From Prevotella sp. (GTDB taxonomy: Bacteria; Bacteroidota; Bacteroidia; Bacteroidales; Bacteroidaceae): a stretch of DNA of 64,000 nt. This document shows positions 17,408 through 26,651 of the stretch, piece after piece (position 1 is the stretch's first letter; each line of letters opens with the position of its first letter). Below the pieces are notes generated by a model that saw only the letters and a list, made by a program, of their open reading frames with translations, did not search any database and was not told the DNA's origin. The position numbers and the translations under genes were made by a program. The DNA lies in NCBI GenBank assembly GCA_017428925.1, contig JAFRPY010000010.1, positions 62,001 to 126,000 of the forward strand, in the 5' to 3' direction.

Positions 17408-19141
17408 TTAAAAAAGATCTGTATCCGACACTTCACGGTCGCCGAACTCATAGTTGACGGTGGTGATGCTTCCATTGGCATCTGGTTTCAGTAACGGGTT
17501 CTTTGTCTGGTCGGTGTCGGGAATAGGCAGTGTCAGGTTCGCAGCGGTGGCCACGGATACACTGGGGCCAGGTAGGGTGTAGCTCTCGCTCAGCTTGTAT
17601 GTATGGGTGGATGACTCATAGTAGCTGGCATTACGATACTGGTTGTTAATGTAGTTTACGACTTCTTGTTGCTGATAGTAGCCTCTGCGTACGAGGAAGT
17701 ACCAGTAGATTCCCTCGAATGCCGTCTCTACACGGAACTCGTGTCGTATATCTTCATAGCTGATGCTATTCTTGGTTGGAATGTTGGCACGCGTGCGCAG
17801 GGCATTGAAGTAGGCCAGAGCTGTTGCGTCGCTTGTCGATGCATTATTGCCAAGTGTGGCTTCGGCATAATTAAGATAGACCTCTGCCAGGCGCATCATA
17901 TAGGTGTTTACTCCTGAGTTGTTGTTGACAGAGATGCCATTGACGGCATTTGTGCCGACGACGTATTTCTTTACGTTTGCACCTTGCGAACCTGCGCTCT
18001 CGGTTTCGCCATAAATGTATGGTTTCTCGGGATCGGTGCTCAGTTCAGGGTAGGATTCTCCATACGAGGCTACACTGTTGTGGCGGCGTACTGCATCATC
18101 GACGGTTATGCCCAGTGTGGGGTCTTCATATTCCTTGAATTCTTTCCAGAGATCGTATGAGCAGTAAGTAGAACCGCCCCATGAATTACCTTGGTTCACC
18201 TGTGTGCTCCAAGCCAGGAAACGTGTCATCGACTGTGCCAGACCATTTGAGGCACCAGCCTGCCACTGCAACTGGAAGATACTCTCAGAGTTGTTGTTGA
18301 AGGTTGCTGGAAGAAATAGGTCGGCGTAGTTGTCCATCAGTTTGTATGGACCGTTCTCGATAACCTTTGCAGCGGCCTTTTTGGCAGCATCGAGATAATA
18401 GGTGTTGCGCGAGCCGCCGTTGGATTCGGTGTTGATATTTGAACCGTCATAGCGTCCGCTGGTTGTCAAACCTGCCATTGAGAGATAGAGGCGTGAAAGC
18501 ATGGCGTATGCAGCGTATTTGTTTACACGGCCTGTACCTGGTGAGCTGGCAGGCAGGTTGACGGCTGCATATTCCATGTCACGAATGGCAAACTCCATGG
18601 CATCGGTCTGACGATTCGGACTTATCACGTAGTTGTTTACCATGTCTTGTGTATTGTCGTAGATGATGGCACATCCCCAAAGTGAGGCGATATACCAGTA
18701 GGCTACTCCACGCATGAAACGTGCTTCGGCTATACCTTGGACTTTCGCGGTCTCGCTTACATTGCTGGTTGAGAATCCGGAAATGTTGTTGATGGCGTTA
18801 TTGGCCTGGGCAACTATCACATAGAATGAGCGCCAGGCATCAGTAAGACCTACGGAGACACCTGTCTCTGTAAAATTAGTATAGGGATAGATATAGTTTG
18901 AGTACTGGGCCGTGATATTGTTGGCACGTCCATCACCCATTCCATAATAGAACTTGTCATTATACATATACCATACATAGCTGTATAGTGGATAAATCTC
19001 CTGAGCCACAGCTTCGTCGCTGGAAAAGAAGTTGTCCTGGGCTATCTGGTAGGAGTTTGTCTGGTCGAGGAAGTCGTTGGCACAACTGCCCAACGTGAGT
19101 GTTCCTGCCAGCATCATTGTATATATAGCGAATTTTTTCAT
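17408..19141 (-). CDS. SusD/RagB-family outer-membrane lipoprotein (XusB/D-like)
   Basis: 577 residues with lipobox TLGSC followed by ANDFLDQ. The SusD pattern includes AEARFMRGVAYWYIASLWGC near 140, GRVNKYAAYAMLSRLYLSMAGL near 205, and the C-terminal NTYMMRLAEVYLNYAEATLG, ALAYFNALRTRANIP, IRHEFRVETAFEGIYWYFLVRRGYY. It binds xylan fragments and forms a lidded complex with the SusC encoded 19 bp upstream; specificity is inferred from the GH10 neighbour. The start has a good signal peptide (MKKFAIYTMMLAGTL). Confidence 0.94.
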   Translation of the reverse strand: MKKFAIYTMMLAGTLTLGSCANDFLDQTNSYQIAQDNFFSSDEAVAQEIYPLYSYVWYMYNDKFYYGMGDGRANNITAQYSNYIYPYTNFTETGVSVGLTDAWRSFYVIVAQANNAINNISGFSTSNVSETAKVQGIAEARFMRGVAYWYIASLWGCAIIYDNTQDMVNNYVISPNRQTDAMEFAIRDMEYAAVNLPASSPGTGRVNKYAAYAMLSRLYLSMAGLTTSGRYDGSNINTESNGGSRNTYYLDAAKKAAAKVIENGPYKLMDNYADLFLPATFNNNSESIFQLQWQAGASNGLAQSMTRFLAWSTQVNQGNSWGGSTYCSYDLWKEFKEYEDPTLGITVDDAVRRHNSVASYGESYPELSTDPEKPYIYGETESAGSQGANVKKYVVGTNAVNGISVNNNSGVNTYMMRLAEVYLNYAEATLGNNASTSDATALAYFNALRTRANIPTKNSISYEDIRHEFRVETAFEGIYWYFLVRRGYYQQQEVVNYINNQYRNASYYESSTHTYKLSESYTLPGPSVSVATAANLTLPIPDTDQTKNPLLKPDANGSITTVNYEFGDREVSDTDLF

Positions 19142-19160
19142 ATATTTTTCCTCCTTGTGA

Positions 19161-22100
19161 TTAGAATTGTATGTTCAGACCGACGGTGTATATACGTGGA
19201 GAGGGGTAGCGGCTGTAGTCGACACCATTGAGCAAAGCGGTACCGCGCAGAGAGCCTACTTCAGGATCGAAACCGTCGTACTTTGTGATTGTGAAGAGGT
19301 TCTGGATATTGCAGTACACCTTTACGCTATTCAGATATACACGCTTCACCCAAGCTTGGGGCAACGTATAGCTGAGCGATATGTTTTGCAAACGGATATA
19401 ACTGCCGTCCTCAACATACTTGTCGCTTACGCGGAAGTTGTTGTTCGTTCCGCTTTCTGTAGAGAGGCGTGGCTGTATGGTTCCAGGATTTGTTACATAA
19501 TAGTTGCGGTAGTCTTCTGGACCAGTAGCGTCGATCATTGACAGTTGGGCATAGTCGAGCACGGTCTTCAGCTGGTTGCTGGTAGATCCGGTGATGTCGA
19601 GCCAGCGACGGCCGTAGTTGAGTACCTTGTTCCCGAAAGAACCACTAAACTGGAAACTCAGGTCAAAGTTCTTATACGAGAAGGTGTTTCCAAAGCCCCA
19701 GGTGAACTTTGGCTCTGGTGAGCCGATGAAGGTCTGGTCATTGTTGTTGATGACACCATTACCGTCGATATCCTCGTAGATATAGTCACCGATGAACACA
19801 CCACCCGTAGTTGGTGAAGTGGCGATGCTGGCTCCTTCGGGGATTGCTACAGGTTGGATGTTGCCGTTGGCATCCTTGTAATAGAAGTCCTCTGGTTTGT
19901 CGAAGCGTCCGATGACCTTATATCCCCAGAACTGCCCGATGGGCTGGCCTACTACGGTATTTGTTACTGTGGCAATGTCTGAGCCTATCTGGAGAGTCTG
20001 TGGCAGGGTTCCTGTCTCGGTGTCGAGAGATAACACTTTGTTGCGGTTTAGTGAGAACACGACGTTGGAGCGCCACTGGAAATTCTTGGTCTCTATGTTT
20101 ACGGTGTTCAGCGTGATTTCTATACCTGTATTTCGCAGTGATCCAACGTTACCCCACGGATTGGAGGGTGCACCGTAGATTTCGTCCTGTCCGGGACCAC
20201 CGAGGTATGCTGGCAGGTCGAGCATCATCAACAGGTCCTTGGTCTTCTTGTAGTACCAGTCGAAGACAAGGTCGATACGACTGCCGAAGAGCGACAGGTC
20301 GACACCTACGTTGGTTGAGTAGGTCGTCTCCCATTTCAGGTTGGGGTTAGCGTTGTTGCCGTTCAGCACACCCACACCCCATGTAGTGGTATAGTTGGAG
20401 AGCATGGCCATATATGCCCAGTCCTGGACATTCTGGTTACCGGTGGCACCCCATCCCAGACGAAGCTTAAGATTGTTGATGACCTTGTTGTCTTTCAGGA
20501 AACGTTCCTGGCTTGTTCGCCATGCAATGGCTGCTGATGGGAACCATCCCCAGCGGTGACCGTCAGCAAACTTCGAGCTGCCGTCGCGACGCAGGGTGGC
20601 GGTAACAAGATAGCGGTCGTCGTAGTTATAGAGGGCACGTCCGAAATAAGAGAACAGTGCAGTGTTGTTCTGGTAACCGTCGATGTTTACGTTGGCACCT
20701 GTGCGCTCACCGGCACGTAGGTCGGTGACGGTATTGGAAAGGTAGCCAGAGTTGGCTGTTGACATGTTCTCCCAGTAGTTGTGGCTCATTTCCTGACCAA
20801 TCATGGCATTGATGTTGTGCTTTGATGCAATTGTGCCGTTGTATGTCAGGATATTGCGCCATGACCAGTATTTGGAGTCATTCTTGTACCATGCACCGTC
20901 GCGCTGGCTGCTTACCTTTACTCCGAATGTGTAGTCGGGGGTGTAAGTCTTGGTCTTGTTCTGGTTGTAGTCGGCAGATAATTCAGTCTTGAAGGTAAGT
21001 CCCTTCAGGATGGTTGCCTCCAGATAGGTGTTCAGGCGGAAGTTAATGCGCTTGGCAAAATTTGTCTTGATTTCTGCCAGGGCTACAGCGTTGTCGGGCA
21101 TCCACTGGTCGTCAGGACCATCGTATCCCCCCTCTGGGTTGCGTACTGCTACTGATGGCTGTGAGCGGAGGGCTGTATTGATGATGTCCCAGTTTTTCTC
21201 CATATCCTGTTTGGAGTCAGATAGTGAGAATGAGATTCCTCCCTTGAGCCATTTTTTCAGGTTCGTGTCTACGTTACCGCGCAGAGTCTGACGTTTGAAG
21301 CTGGTGTTCAGTCCGATACCGTCTTGATTAAGATAACCGGCAGATATTGCATAGGTGGTTTTGTCGTTGCCACCTGTCAGCGACAGGCTGTGGTTGGTCA
21401 TAAAGGCAGTTTTGAAGAGCTCGTCCTGCCAGTCTGTTCCCTCGCCGAGCAGTTCGGGACGCAGGAAAGTGCCTGATGCCTGCTTTATCTTTGCATTGGC
21501 GATGTCATTGTTATGCTCGGCATATTCGCGCAGGTTCAGCACGTCGAGTTTCTTCGGCATCTGCTGCCAGCCAACATAACCGTCGTATGTTATGACTGCC
21601 TCGCCGCTCTTACCGCGTTTGGTGGTAATCATGATGACACCGTTACTTGCGCGCGAGCCATATATTGCTGTTGCCGAGGCATCTTTCAGTATGTCCAAAG
21701 TAAGAATGTCGCTGGGGTTGATGGCTGCGAGGGGGTTGGTGTTACCGTTGTCGCCACCGTCAGAATCGATGATGACTCCGTCGATGACGAAGATAGGCTG
21801 GCTGGAGGCATTCAGTGAGTTGGTACCACGGATACGGATGGTTGAACTTCCGCCAGGAGTACCTGTGTTGGCCTGGATCTGTACACCGGCAGCACGGCCC
21901 TGAAGAACTTGGTCGATGCTGGTAGAAACAGATTTTTCGAATGCTTTTTCGTCTACCTGCGCCACAGCTCCTGTGAGGTCGGACTTGCGCATCGTTCCAT
22001 AACCTACCACGACCACTTCATTAAGCAGCTCGTTGTCTTCCTGAAGGATTACGTCGATGGTCTTCTGGTTACCAACTTTCACTTCCTTGGTTTTGTAGCC

Positions 22101-22367
22101 AACGTACGAGAAAACGAGAGTCTGACTGGAATTTGCCTGAATGGTGTAGTTACCATCGTAGTCGGTAATGGCACCCGTGTTGGCTTCCTTCACTTTGACA
22201 GTTGCTCCGATAATCGGACCTTGGCTGTCGCTCACAGTTCCCTTGATTGTGTTCTGGGCGTATGTCCCGATGGGAATCAAACACAACAGAACCACCAGTC
22301 CAAGGGTTCTTCTTAGCAATTGGCATTGCCGCTTCGCATAGCGAAGAACTTCTTTACTACAGTTCAT
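19161..22367 (-). CDS. SusC/RagA-family TonB-dependent transporter (XusA/C-like, first gene of operon A)
   Basis: 1068 residues. Signal peptide with an unusually long n-region ending at GTYAQN; CarboxypepD-regulatory-like domain (IKGTVSDSQGPIIGATVKVKE, about 40-112); TonB-box-like LLNEVVVVGYGTMRK; plug with ILTLDILKDASATAIYGSRASNGVIMITTKRG; barrel ending YTVGLNIQF. Outer-membrane import of xylo-oligosaccharides is inferred from the operon. Codons 6-10 of the n-region (EVLRYAKRQ) contain a CTTCGCTATGCGAAG palindrome, another example of a small repeat in a signal peptide. A candidate -7 box is at 22419-22426. Confidence 0.95.
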   Translation of the reverse strand: MNCSKEVLRYAKRQCQLLRRTLGLVVLLCLIPIGTYAQNTIKGTVSDSQGPIIGATVKVKEANTGAITDYDGNYTIQANSSQTLVFSYVGYKTKEVKVGNQKTIDVILQEDNELLNEVVVVGYGTMRKSDLTGAVAQVDEKAFEKSVSTSIDQVLQGRAAGVQIQANTGTPGGSSTIRIRGTNSLNASSQPIFVIDGVIIDSDGGDNGNTNPLAAINPSDILTLDILKDASATAIYGSRASNGVIMITTKRGKSGEAVITYDGYVGWQQMPKKLDVLNLREYAEHNNDIANAKIKQASGTFLRPELLGEGTDWQDELFKTAFMTNHSLSLTGGNDKTTYAISAGYLNQDGIGLNTSFKRQTLRGNVDTNLKKWLKGGISFSLSDSKQDMEKNWDIINTALRSQPSVAVRNPEGGYDGPDDQWMPDNAVALAEIKTNFAKRINFRLNTYLEATILKGLTFKTELSADYNQNKTKTYTPDYTFGVKVSSQRDGAWYKNDSKYWSWRNILTYNGTIASKHNINAMIGQEMSHNYWENMSTANSGYLSNTVTDLRAGERTGANVNIDGYQNNTALFSYFGRALYNYDDRYLVTATLRRDGSSKFADGHRWGWFPSAAIAWRTSQERFLKDNKVINNLKLRLGWGATGNQNVQDWAYMAMLSNYTTTWGVGVLNGNNANPNLKWETTYSTNVGVDLSLFGSRIDLVFDWYYKKTKDLLMMLDLPAYLGGPGQDEIYGAPSNPWGNVGSLRNTGIEITLNTVNIETKNFQWRSNVVFSLNRNKVLSLDTETGTLPQTLQIGSDIATVTNTVVGQPIGQFWGYKVIGRFDKPEDFYYKDANGNIQPVAIPEGASIATSPTTGGVFIGDYIYEDIDGNGVINNNDQTFIGSPEPKFTWGFGNTFSYKNFDLSFQFSGSFGNKVLNYGRRWLDITGSTSNQLKTVLDYAQLSMIDATGPEDYRNYYVTNPGTIQPRLSTESGTNNNFRVSDKYVEDGSYIRLQNISLSYTLPQAWVKRVYLNSVKVYCNIQNLFTITKYDGFDPEVGSLRGTALLNGVDYSRYPSPRIYTVGLNIQF

Positions 22368-22418
22368 ACTTTACATTGTTTTGTTAAATTATAGCAGTTT
22401 ATTTGCTTGTTTCTGCTG

Positions 22419-22426
22419 CAAAGTTA
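22419..22426 (-). promoter_or_regulatory. Candidate promoter -7 box of operon A
   Basis: TAACTTTG on the minus strand matches TAnnTTTG and is about 52 bp upstream of the susC start. A TTTG further upstream is 24 nt away, slightly beyond the usual 19-21. Confidence 0.5.
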
Positions 22427-22557
22427 CAAAATATTATTTAAATAACGTTACAAAAACAGCCCAAAATATTATCACTTTATTCAAATAATGGTCTTTTTTT
22501 ATGTTAATTTTTGGATGTTAAAATACAATTATTTCTTTGCTGGTTTTTGCGCCGGTG

Positions 22558-22815
22558 CCGTCGCGGCAGACTTGCTCTTGTTACGCGCGTACAATAAAAT
22601 ATAATTATTATAATGCGGGAATATAATTATTATATTGCAGGTTGTTGCTCAGAAAATCTTGCCAACTTCGTGAGCATACGCCTTTCTGCTCCTTATTTGC
22701 AGTTTTTCCGCTCCTTATTTGCAGTTTTACTGCTCTTTATCGGCAGTTTTTCTGCACCTTATCCGCAGTTTTCGATTGGAACTTCAAAAAAAGTCTGCCG
22801 ACTGTTCAGAATAAC
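22558..22815. repeat. Duplicated upstream region, copy 2, with four 22-bp units
   Basis: Second copy of the element at 13220-13450. The four 22-bp units are 22685-22706, 22707-22728, 22729-22750 and 22751-22772. An A/T motif ending in ATAATGC/ATATTGC is duplicated just before (22599-22640). The flanking text (GCTCAGAAAATCTTGCCAAC and GGAACTTCAAAAA) is shared between copies. The remainder of 22368-22861 holds the promoter and a terminator, with no gene. Confidence 0.85.
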
Positions 22816-22831
22816 TGTAAACAATCGGCAG
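22786..22831 (-). terminator. Rho-independent terminator of the 22.9-25.8 kb unit
   Basis: On the minus strand a 12-bp near-perfect stem (CTGCCGATTGTT / AACAGTCGGCAG; arms at 22820-22831 and 22795-22806) is followed by ACTTTTTTTG. It lies 31 bp after the stop of the 688-residue gene. Confidence 0.85.
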
Positions 22832-22861
22832 AATTTCTTCGGGCATTCTTCAGCCTCGCGG

Positions 22862-24928
22862 CTATTGTTGTTTCCGGAATTGTTTCAGCACGTCGCATTT
22901 CGTGACGTATGCGGGCATCCTTCCAGCATACTTTCGGGCAAACTGGCTGAGTTCCGCCAGTGCCTTGTACTGGTGAGTCTCGGGCTTCAGGTCGTAGGTG
23001 TTCTGCTGGGTTTGCCAGTCGTACGACTGCTCTGCCCAAGGTCCGTCGTAGGCGATGTAGGCAAGTCCGAAGAGGCTTTCGGTGCGCAGGGCGAAGTCGG
23101 TAATCGTCTTGTTCTCGCTGAGATATTGGGCGGCAATCTTCTCTAAATTGGCTTGCCAGGGCATCAGCTCGCTATATGCAGACCATCCGTAATTGGACAG
23201 ATACCAGCAGTCGCCGTGAATCGATGCCTGATAATACCGTACGGCCAGTTGATAGGCCAGTTTGTTGCGCTCGTTGTTGGAAGCAAGATTGTAGCGGCTT
23301 TTCAGGTCGGACATTTCCCGGCAGAATTTCAGTTTCTTGTTTTCGGTCACTTTTCCAGAATTTGGGCCGTCGCTGTCATTCTCTGACATACGCTGACGCT
23401 TGATCCATTTTGGAATCGTCCAGTCGCGGTGGGCGGCGTAATAGCTGATGTTCTGGTTGCAGAAAAAACTCAATGGGATATTTTCCAGATAGGGAATGGC
23501 TTCGTCGAATGCGTTCTGGGCAATGAGCTTCGTGGCAATCATGTCGTTGTAGTAGTCGGCATCTTTGTAGATTTTTTCTGTCACATAGCTTTCCAGCGGA
23601 TCTTTGTGGCTGGAAGAGATGAAAGCATAGTAACTTTTCAGCTGACTGGCGTCCATAGAGTCGAGCACGATACTGAATTCGCCTGAATAGCGGCTGTTCC
23701 AGTAGGTAAAGTCGCTGTCCTTGTTGTCGCAAAGGTCCTGAACTGCTGTGATCATTTCCTTATTGCCCGTTTTTACATATCTGTTGAGGAGGGATTTGTG
23801 AAGGATGCGGTCGCGGGCGTTACGGAAACAGTAGTCGTTTTCCCCCTCGGTGGCTGCCTTCGCGTCGAGCCATTCCATTTCGTTGCGGATGATTTTTCCC
23901 TTGATGCCTGGATCGTTGGCAATGATGAGCAGACGTACACAGCGGGCATTGTCCTTGGCGCGTTGTGTCCCGTTGAGTTTCATAGCCTGTTCGATAGCCT
24001 GGGCCGCTTGTTTCGTGTCTCCAAGGTGATAGCTGGTCAGTGCTGAGGCCGTCTTCCATAGACATTGGTCGTTGACGGTTTTGTTGGCGGCAGCCTTGTC
24101 GGCAAAGTCGATGAACTGTCGGGCCTCGTCAGACAAAATCTGCACCCGGTCCAGATTGGCTATCCATTCAGGATCTTCGGTGTCGATGCTTTCCTGTACA
24201 TTGTTCACGAAATCGCTCACGAGATAGTAGAGAGATGCGGCATTTGGGTTCTCGTTGAAAATATTCTGGATTCCTGCAAAATTGCGGTATTTGCGCATTG
24301 CCCAGCGGATACTTGTCTGGTCTCCCTGCTCAGCATAGATGTCGAAGGCCTCTTTCTTGTTGCCCGTATGGAACAGGGCGCCGGCATAGATGTTTCGCAT
24401 CATGTCCTTGTAGACGTTTTCGGGCAGGTTGCCGGCATTGCTGTTCCAATAGGCAATGTTGGCCTGATGGTCTTTCAGCAGCATATTGGCGCGCATGGCC
24501 AGGAGGGCGTATTGTGAGCGCAGGCGTGCGCCACGGTAACTGTTTGCCGCGGCCTTCATTTTCTGCAAGGTGGCTTTTCGTTCGGCAAGCTGTTCTTTTG
24601 TCGGATAGCTCCATGTTTCTTGCAGTTGGTCGCAGATGTCAAGAAAATTGTTCAGCTGAGTAAGGTAGGCCACCATGTCCTCGTCGCCTTTCTTCTGGGC
24701 GGTCTCCATGATTTCCTTCTTCTGCCAGTTGTATTCCACATCATTGTTGTTCATGTAGTTTTTCCAGTACTGGTTGAACCTGTTCTCGAAGTCTAACGTG
24801 TTTGTGATGCGAGGTGCCACATCCATCATGTAGTAGTTGTGGGTGGAATACTCCCCAGCGCAGCCCCAACCGTTCGTGATGGCCAGGATGCTGAAAAGAT
24901 TAACGAGCAAAAATTTCCTTATATTCAT
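22862..24928 (-). CDS. Exported helical-repeat protein of unknown function
   Basis: 688 residues. A signal peptide is followed by a possible lipobox (TNGWGC), then mostly alpha-helical, TPR-like sequence (RSQYALLAMRANMLL, ALFHTGNKKEAFDIYAEQGD, ALTSYHLGDTKQAAQAIEQAMKLNG), and a C-terminal region rich in Tyr, Trp and Gln (YYQASIHGDCWYLSNYGWSAY, SYDWQTQQNTY). I recognise no enzymatic motif. It begins 29 bp inside the preceding lipoprotein gene and so is translationally coupled to it; the two presumably act together at the cell envelope. A terminator follows directly. Function not assigned. Confidence 0.8.
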   Translation of the reverse strand: MNIRKFLLVNLFSILAITNGWGCAGEYSTHNYYMMDVAPRITNTLDFENRFNQYWKNYMNNNDVEYNWQKKEIMETAQKKGDEDMVAYLTQLNNFLDICDQLQETWSYPTKEQLAERKATLQKMKAAANSYRGARLRSQYALLAMRANMLLKDHQANIAYWNSNAGNLPENVYKDMMRNIYAGALFHTGNKKEAFDIYAEQGDQTSIRWAMRKYRNFAGIQNIFNENPNAASLYYLVSDFVNNVQESIDTEDPEWIANLDRVQILSDEARQFIDFADKAAANKTVNDQCLWKTASALTSYHLGDTKQAAQAIEQAMKLNGTQRAKDNARCVRLLIIANDPGIKGKIIRNEMEWLDAKAATEGENDYCFRNARDRILHKSLLNRYVKTGNKEMITAVQDLCDNKDSDFTYWNSRYSGEFSIVLDSMDASQLKSYYAFISSSHKDPLESYVTEKIYKDADYYNDMIATKLIAQNAFDEAIPYLENIPLSFFCNQNISYYAAHRDWTIPKWIKRQRMSENDSDGPNSGKVTENKKLKFCREMSDLKSRYNLASNNERNKLAYQLAVRYYQASIHGDCWYLSNYGWSAYSELMPWQANLEKIAAQYLSENKTITDFALRTESLFGLAYIAYDGPWAEQSYDWQTQQNTYDLKPETHQYKALAELSQFARKYAGRMPAYVTKCDVLKQFRKQQ

Positions 24929-25829
24929 TTTCCTTAAATTTTGTGATGTTTTTATCGTTCATTTCGTATAGGATAATCTCAGAATTGATGTCTTTTCTGT
25001 GATTTTGCAGACAAGCCTTGGCTTTAAGGACTTCTTCGATAGTAACGTCGCGAATGACAATACTGTCGGTCGGAATAATAGGGTATTCGTCTTCGCTGTG
25101 GATGATGCCCACGAACTTTTTCTGACGGAAGAGGATTTTCCAGGAAAACAGGGGGTAGGCAGCCGATAGCGGGAGCGGATAGCCGGAAAGATATTTCATG
25201 TATGGCACGGCTACCTCGGTGTCGAGAATGGGTTTTTGGCAGTTGAGGTCGGTGAAGTCGCCCGTGTTGTACATCATCAGCACACCGCGGTCGGCCGGTG
25301 GGGGAGAACTTGCCAACTGGTGCAGGCGGATGGTCGACGAGAGCGAGAGACCTTTATTTTTCAAAGTTTCGCGCAGTGACTGCATGAAACCGAAGAAATG
25401 TTTTTCGGTGCGTTTTGTCCAGTCGCAGTCAATCTGTATTTCCTTGACGTTGCGTATGTCGTGGGTGTCGTTCATCTGTACGACTCGTGATGCAATTTTT
25501 TCAGCCAAGTCGCTGCGGTCGGCCGTCATGCAGTCGTTCAGGATGAAAACCGTGGGGATAATCTCAATGTCATCGGGAACCGAATCGCTGAACTGGATTG
25601 TTGCATTGGGCATGGGCAGGCCCTCTTCGTTCATGACGACGTCGAAATAGCGGACGTAAAGCCTTGATATTTTATGCTGACGGATAAAGTCACGCTGCTG
25701 TTGGCCAAGGTGGAACACCGTGCTCCAGTAGTAGGCAGAATTTCCGTTTACCACCTGAACATTGTCGTTCCTGCATCCCGTCATCATGAAAATGACCGGA
25801 AGGCTCAATAGCAGGGCACACTTTTTCAT
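24900..25829 (-). CDS. Lipoprotein of unknown function
   Basis: 309 residues with lipobox MMTGC. The sequence reads like an alpha/beta barrel: ISRLYVRYFDVV, IEIIPTVFILNDC, VKEIQIDCDWTKRTEKHFFGFMQSLRETL, LSLSSTIRLHQLA, GVLMMYNTGDF, ILDTEVAVPYMKYLSGYPLPLSAAYPLFSW. The run of strands ending in single acidic residues (QIDCDW) resembles glycoside-hydrolase-type TIM barrels of poorly characterised families such as DUF3142; this is only a resemblance. It is the first gene of a two-gene unit, with a promoter immediately upstream, and overlaps the 688-residue gene by 29 bp. Confidence 0.8.
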   Translation of the reverse strand: MKKCALLLSLPVIFMMTGCRNDNVQVVNGNSAYYWSTVFHLGQQQRDFIRQHKISRLYVRYFDVVMNEEGLPMPNATIQFSDSVPDDIEIIPTVFILNDCMTADRSDLAEKIASRVVQMNDTHDIRNVKEIQIDCDWTKRTEKHFFGFMQSLRETLKNKGLSLSSTIRLHQLASSPPPADRGVLMMYNTGDFTDLNCQKPILDTEVAVPYMKYLSGYPLPLSAAYPLFSWKILFRQKKFVGIIHSEDEYPIIPTDSIVIRDVTIEEVLKAKACLQNHRKDINSEIILYEMNDKNITKFKENEYKEIFAR

Positions 25830-25855
25830 TGTCGGTTGAATGTTTTTTCAAGATG

Positions 25856-25887
25856 CGAAGTTACGAAGAAAAACCTGAATGTGCAAA
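25856..25887 (-). promoter_or_regulatory. Promoter of the lipoprotein/helical-repeat unit
   Basis: Minus strand: TTTG (25884-25887), 20-nt spacer, TAACTTCG (25856-25863), about 27 bp before the start codon. This fits the TTTG-N19-21-TAnnTTTG pattern with one mismatch. Confidence 0.7.
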
Positions 25888-25978
25888 TTTTTTAATGAGA
25901 TAAATCAAGAAATCGGAGTTTTTACATGAAGTCGAAGAAAAACTTGCTTTTTCTTTTCTGTGTATCATTTTTTTGCAG

Positions 25979-25986
25979 TAACTTTG
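25979..25986 (+). promoter_or_regulatory. Promoter -7 box of the purH-mre operon
   Basis: TAACTTTG followed by CA, 32 bp before the purH-like start. Twenty nt upstream there is TTTC instead of TTTG. The box is divergent from the promoter at 25856-25887. Confidence 0.6.
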
Positions 25987-26018
25987 CAACCACAATAATA
26001 ATGTACATTAAATAGTTT

Positions 26019-26615
26019 ATGGCTGGAAAGAAAGTTATCAAGACCGCCCTTGTATCTGTTTACCACAAGGACGGGTTGGATGAATTACTCGCTAAACTGA
26101 ATAGCGAAGGTGTGAAATTCCTCTCAACGGGTGGTACCCAGAAGTTTATCGAATCATTAGGTTATGAGTGTCAGAAGGTAGAAGATGTTACGACTTATCC
26201 CTCGATTCTTGGCGGACGTGTGAAGACGCTCCATCCCAAGATTTTCGGCGGCATCCTGGCCCGTCGCGACAACGAGGGCGACCAGCAGCAGATGGAAGAG
26301 TACGAAATACCTGCCATCGACTTGGTCATCGTTGACCTTTACCCCTTTGAGCAGACTGTGGCAGACGCTTCCAGTTCGGAGCAGGATATCATAGAAAAGA
26401 TTGACATTGGCGGCATTTCGCTGATTCGTGCAGGAGCCAAGAACTTTGCCGATGTGGTTATCGTTCCTTCGAAGGCAGAATATGGCTTGTTGCTCGACAT
26501 TCTTAACCAGAAGGGTGCCGTGACAGACGTTGAGGACCGTCGTATGTTCGCATCCCGCGCATTCGGCGTCAGTTCGCATTACGATACAGCTATTCACAGC
26601 TGGTTTGAGAAATAA
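26019..26615 (+). CDS. purH: Stand-alone IMP cyclohydrolase domain (PurH N-terminal half)
   Basis: 198 residues. The MGS-like IMP cyclohydrolase domain is complete: KTALVSVYHKDGLDEL, FLSTGGTQKFIESLGY, TTYPSILGGRVKTLHPKIFGGIL, IDLVIVDLYPFEQTV, IDIGGISLIRAGAKNF, and it ends at SSHYDTAIHSWFEK. Typical bifunctional PurH is about 510-530 residues and continues into the AICAR transformylase domain. Here a stop follows the IMPCH domain and mreB begins 36 bp later, so the second domain is absent, not frameshifted. The protein should close FAICAR to IMP, the last step of de novo purine synthesis. The transformylase must come from elsewhere. First gene of the mre-rod operon. Confidence 0.9.
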   Translation: MAGKKVIKTALVSVYHKDGLDELLAKLNSEGVKFLSTGGTQKFIESLGYECQKVEDVTTYPSILGGRVKTLHPKIFGGILARRDNEGDQQQMEEYEIPAIDLVIVDLYPFEQTVADASSSEQDIIEKIDIGGISLIRAGAKNFADVVIVPSKAEYGLLLDILNQKGAVTDVEDRRMFASRAFGVSSHYDTAIHSWFEK

Positions 26616-26651
26616 TTTTTGATTTACGGTTTTTAGAGTTTTATTGTAGAA

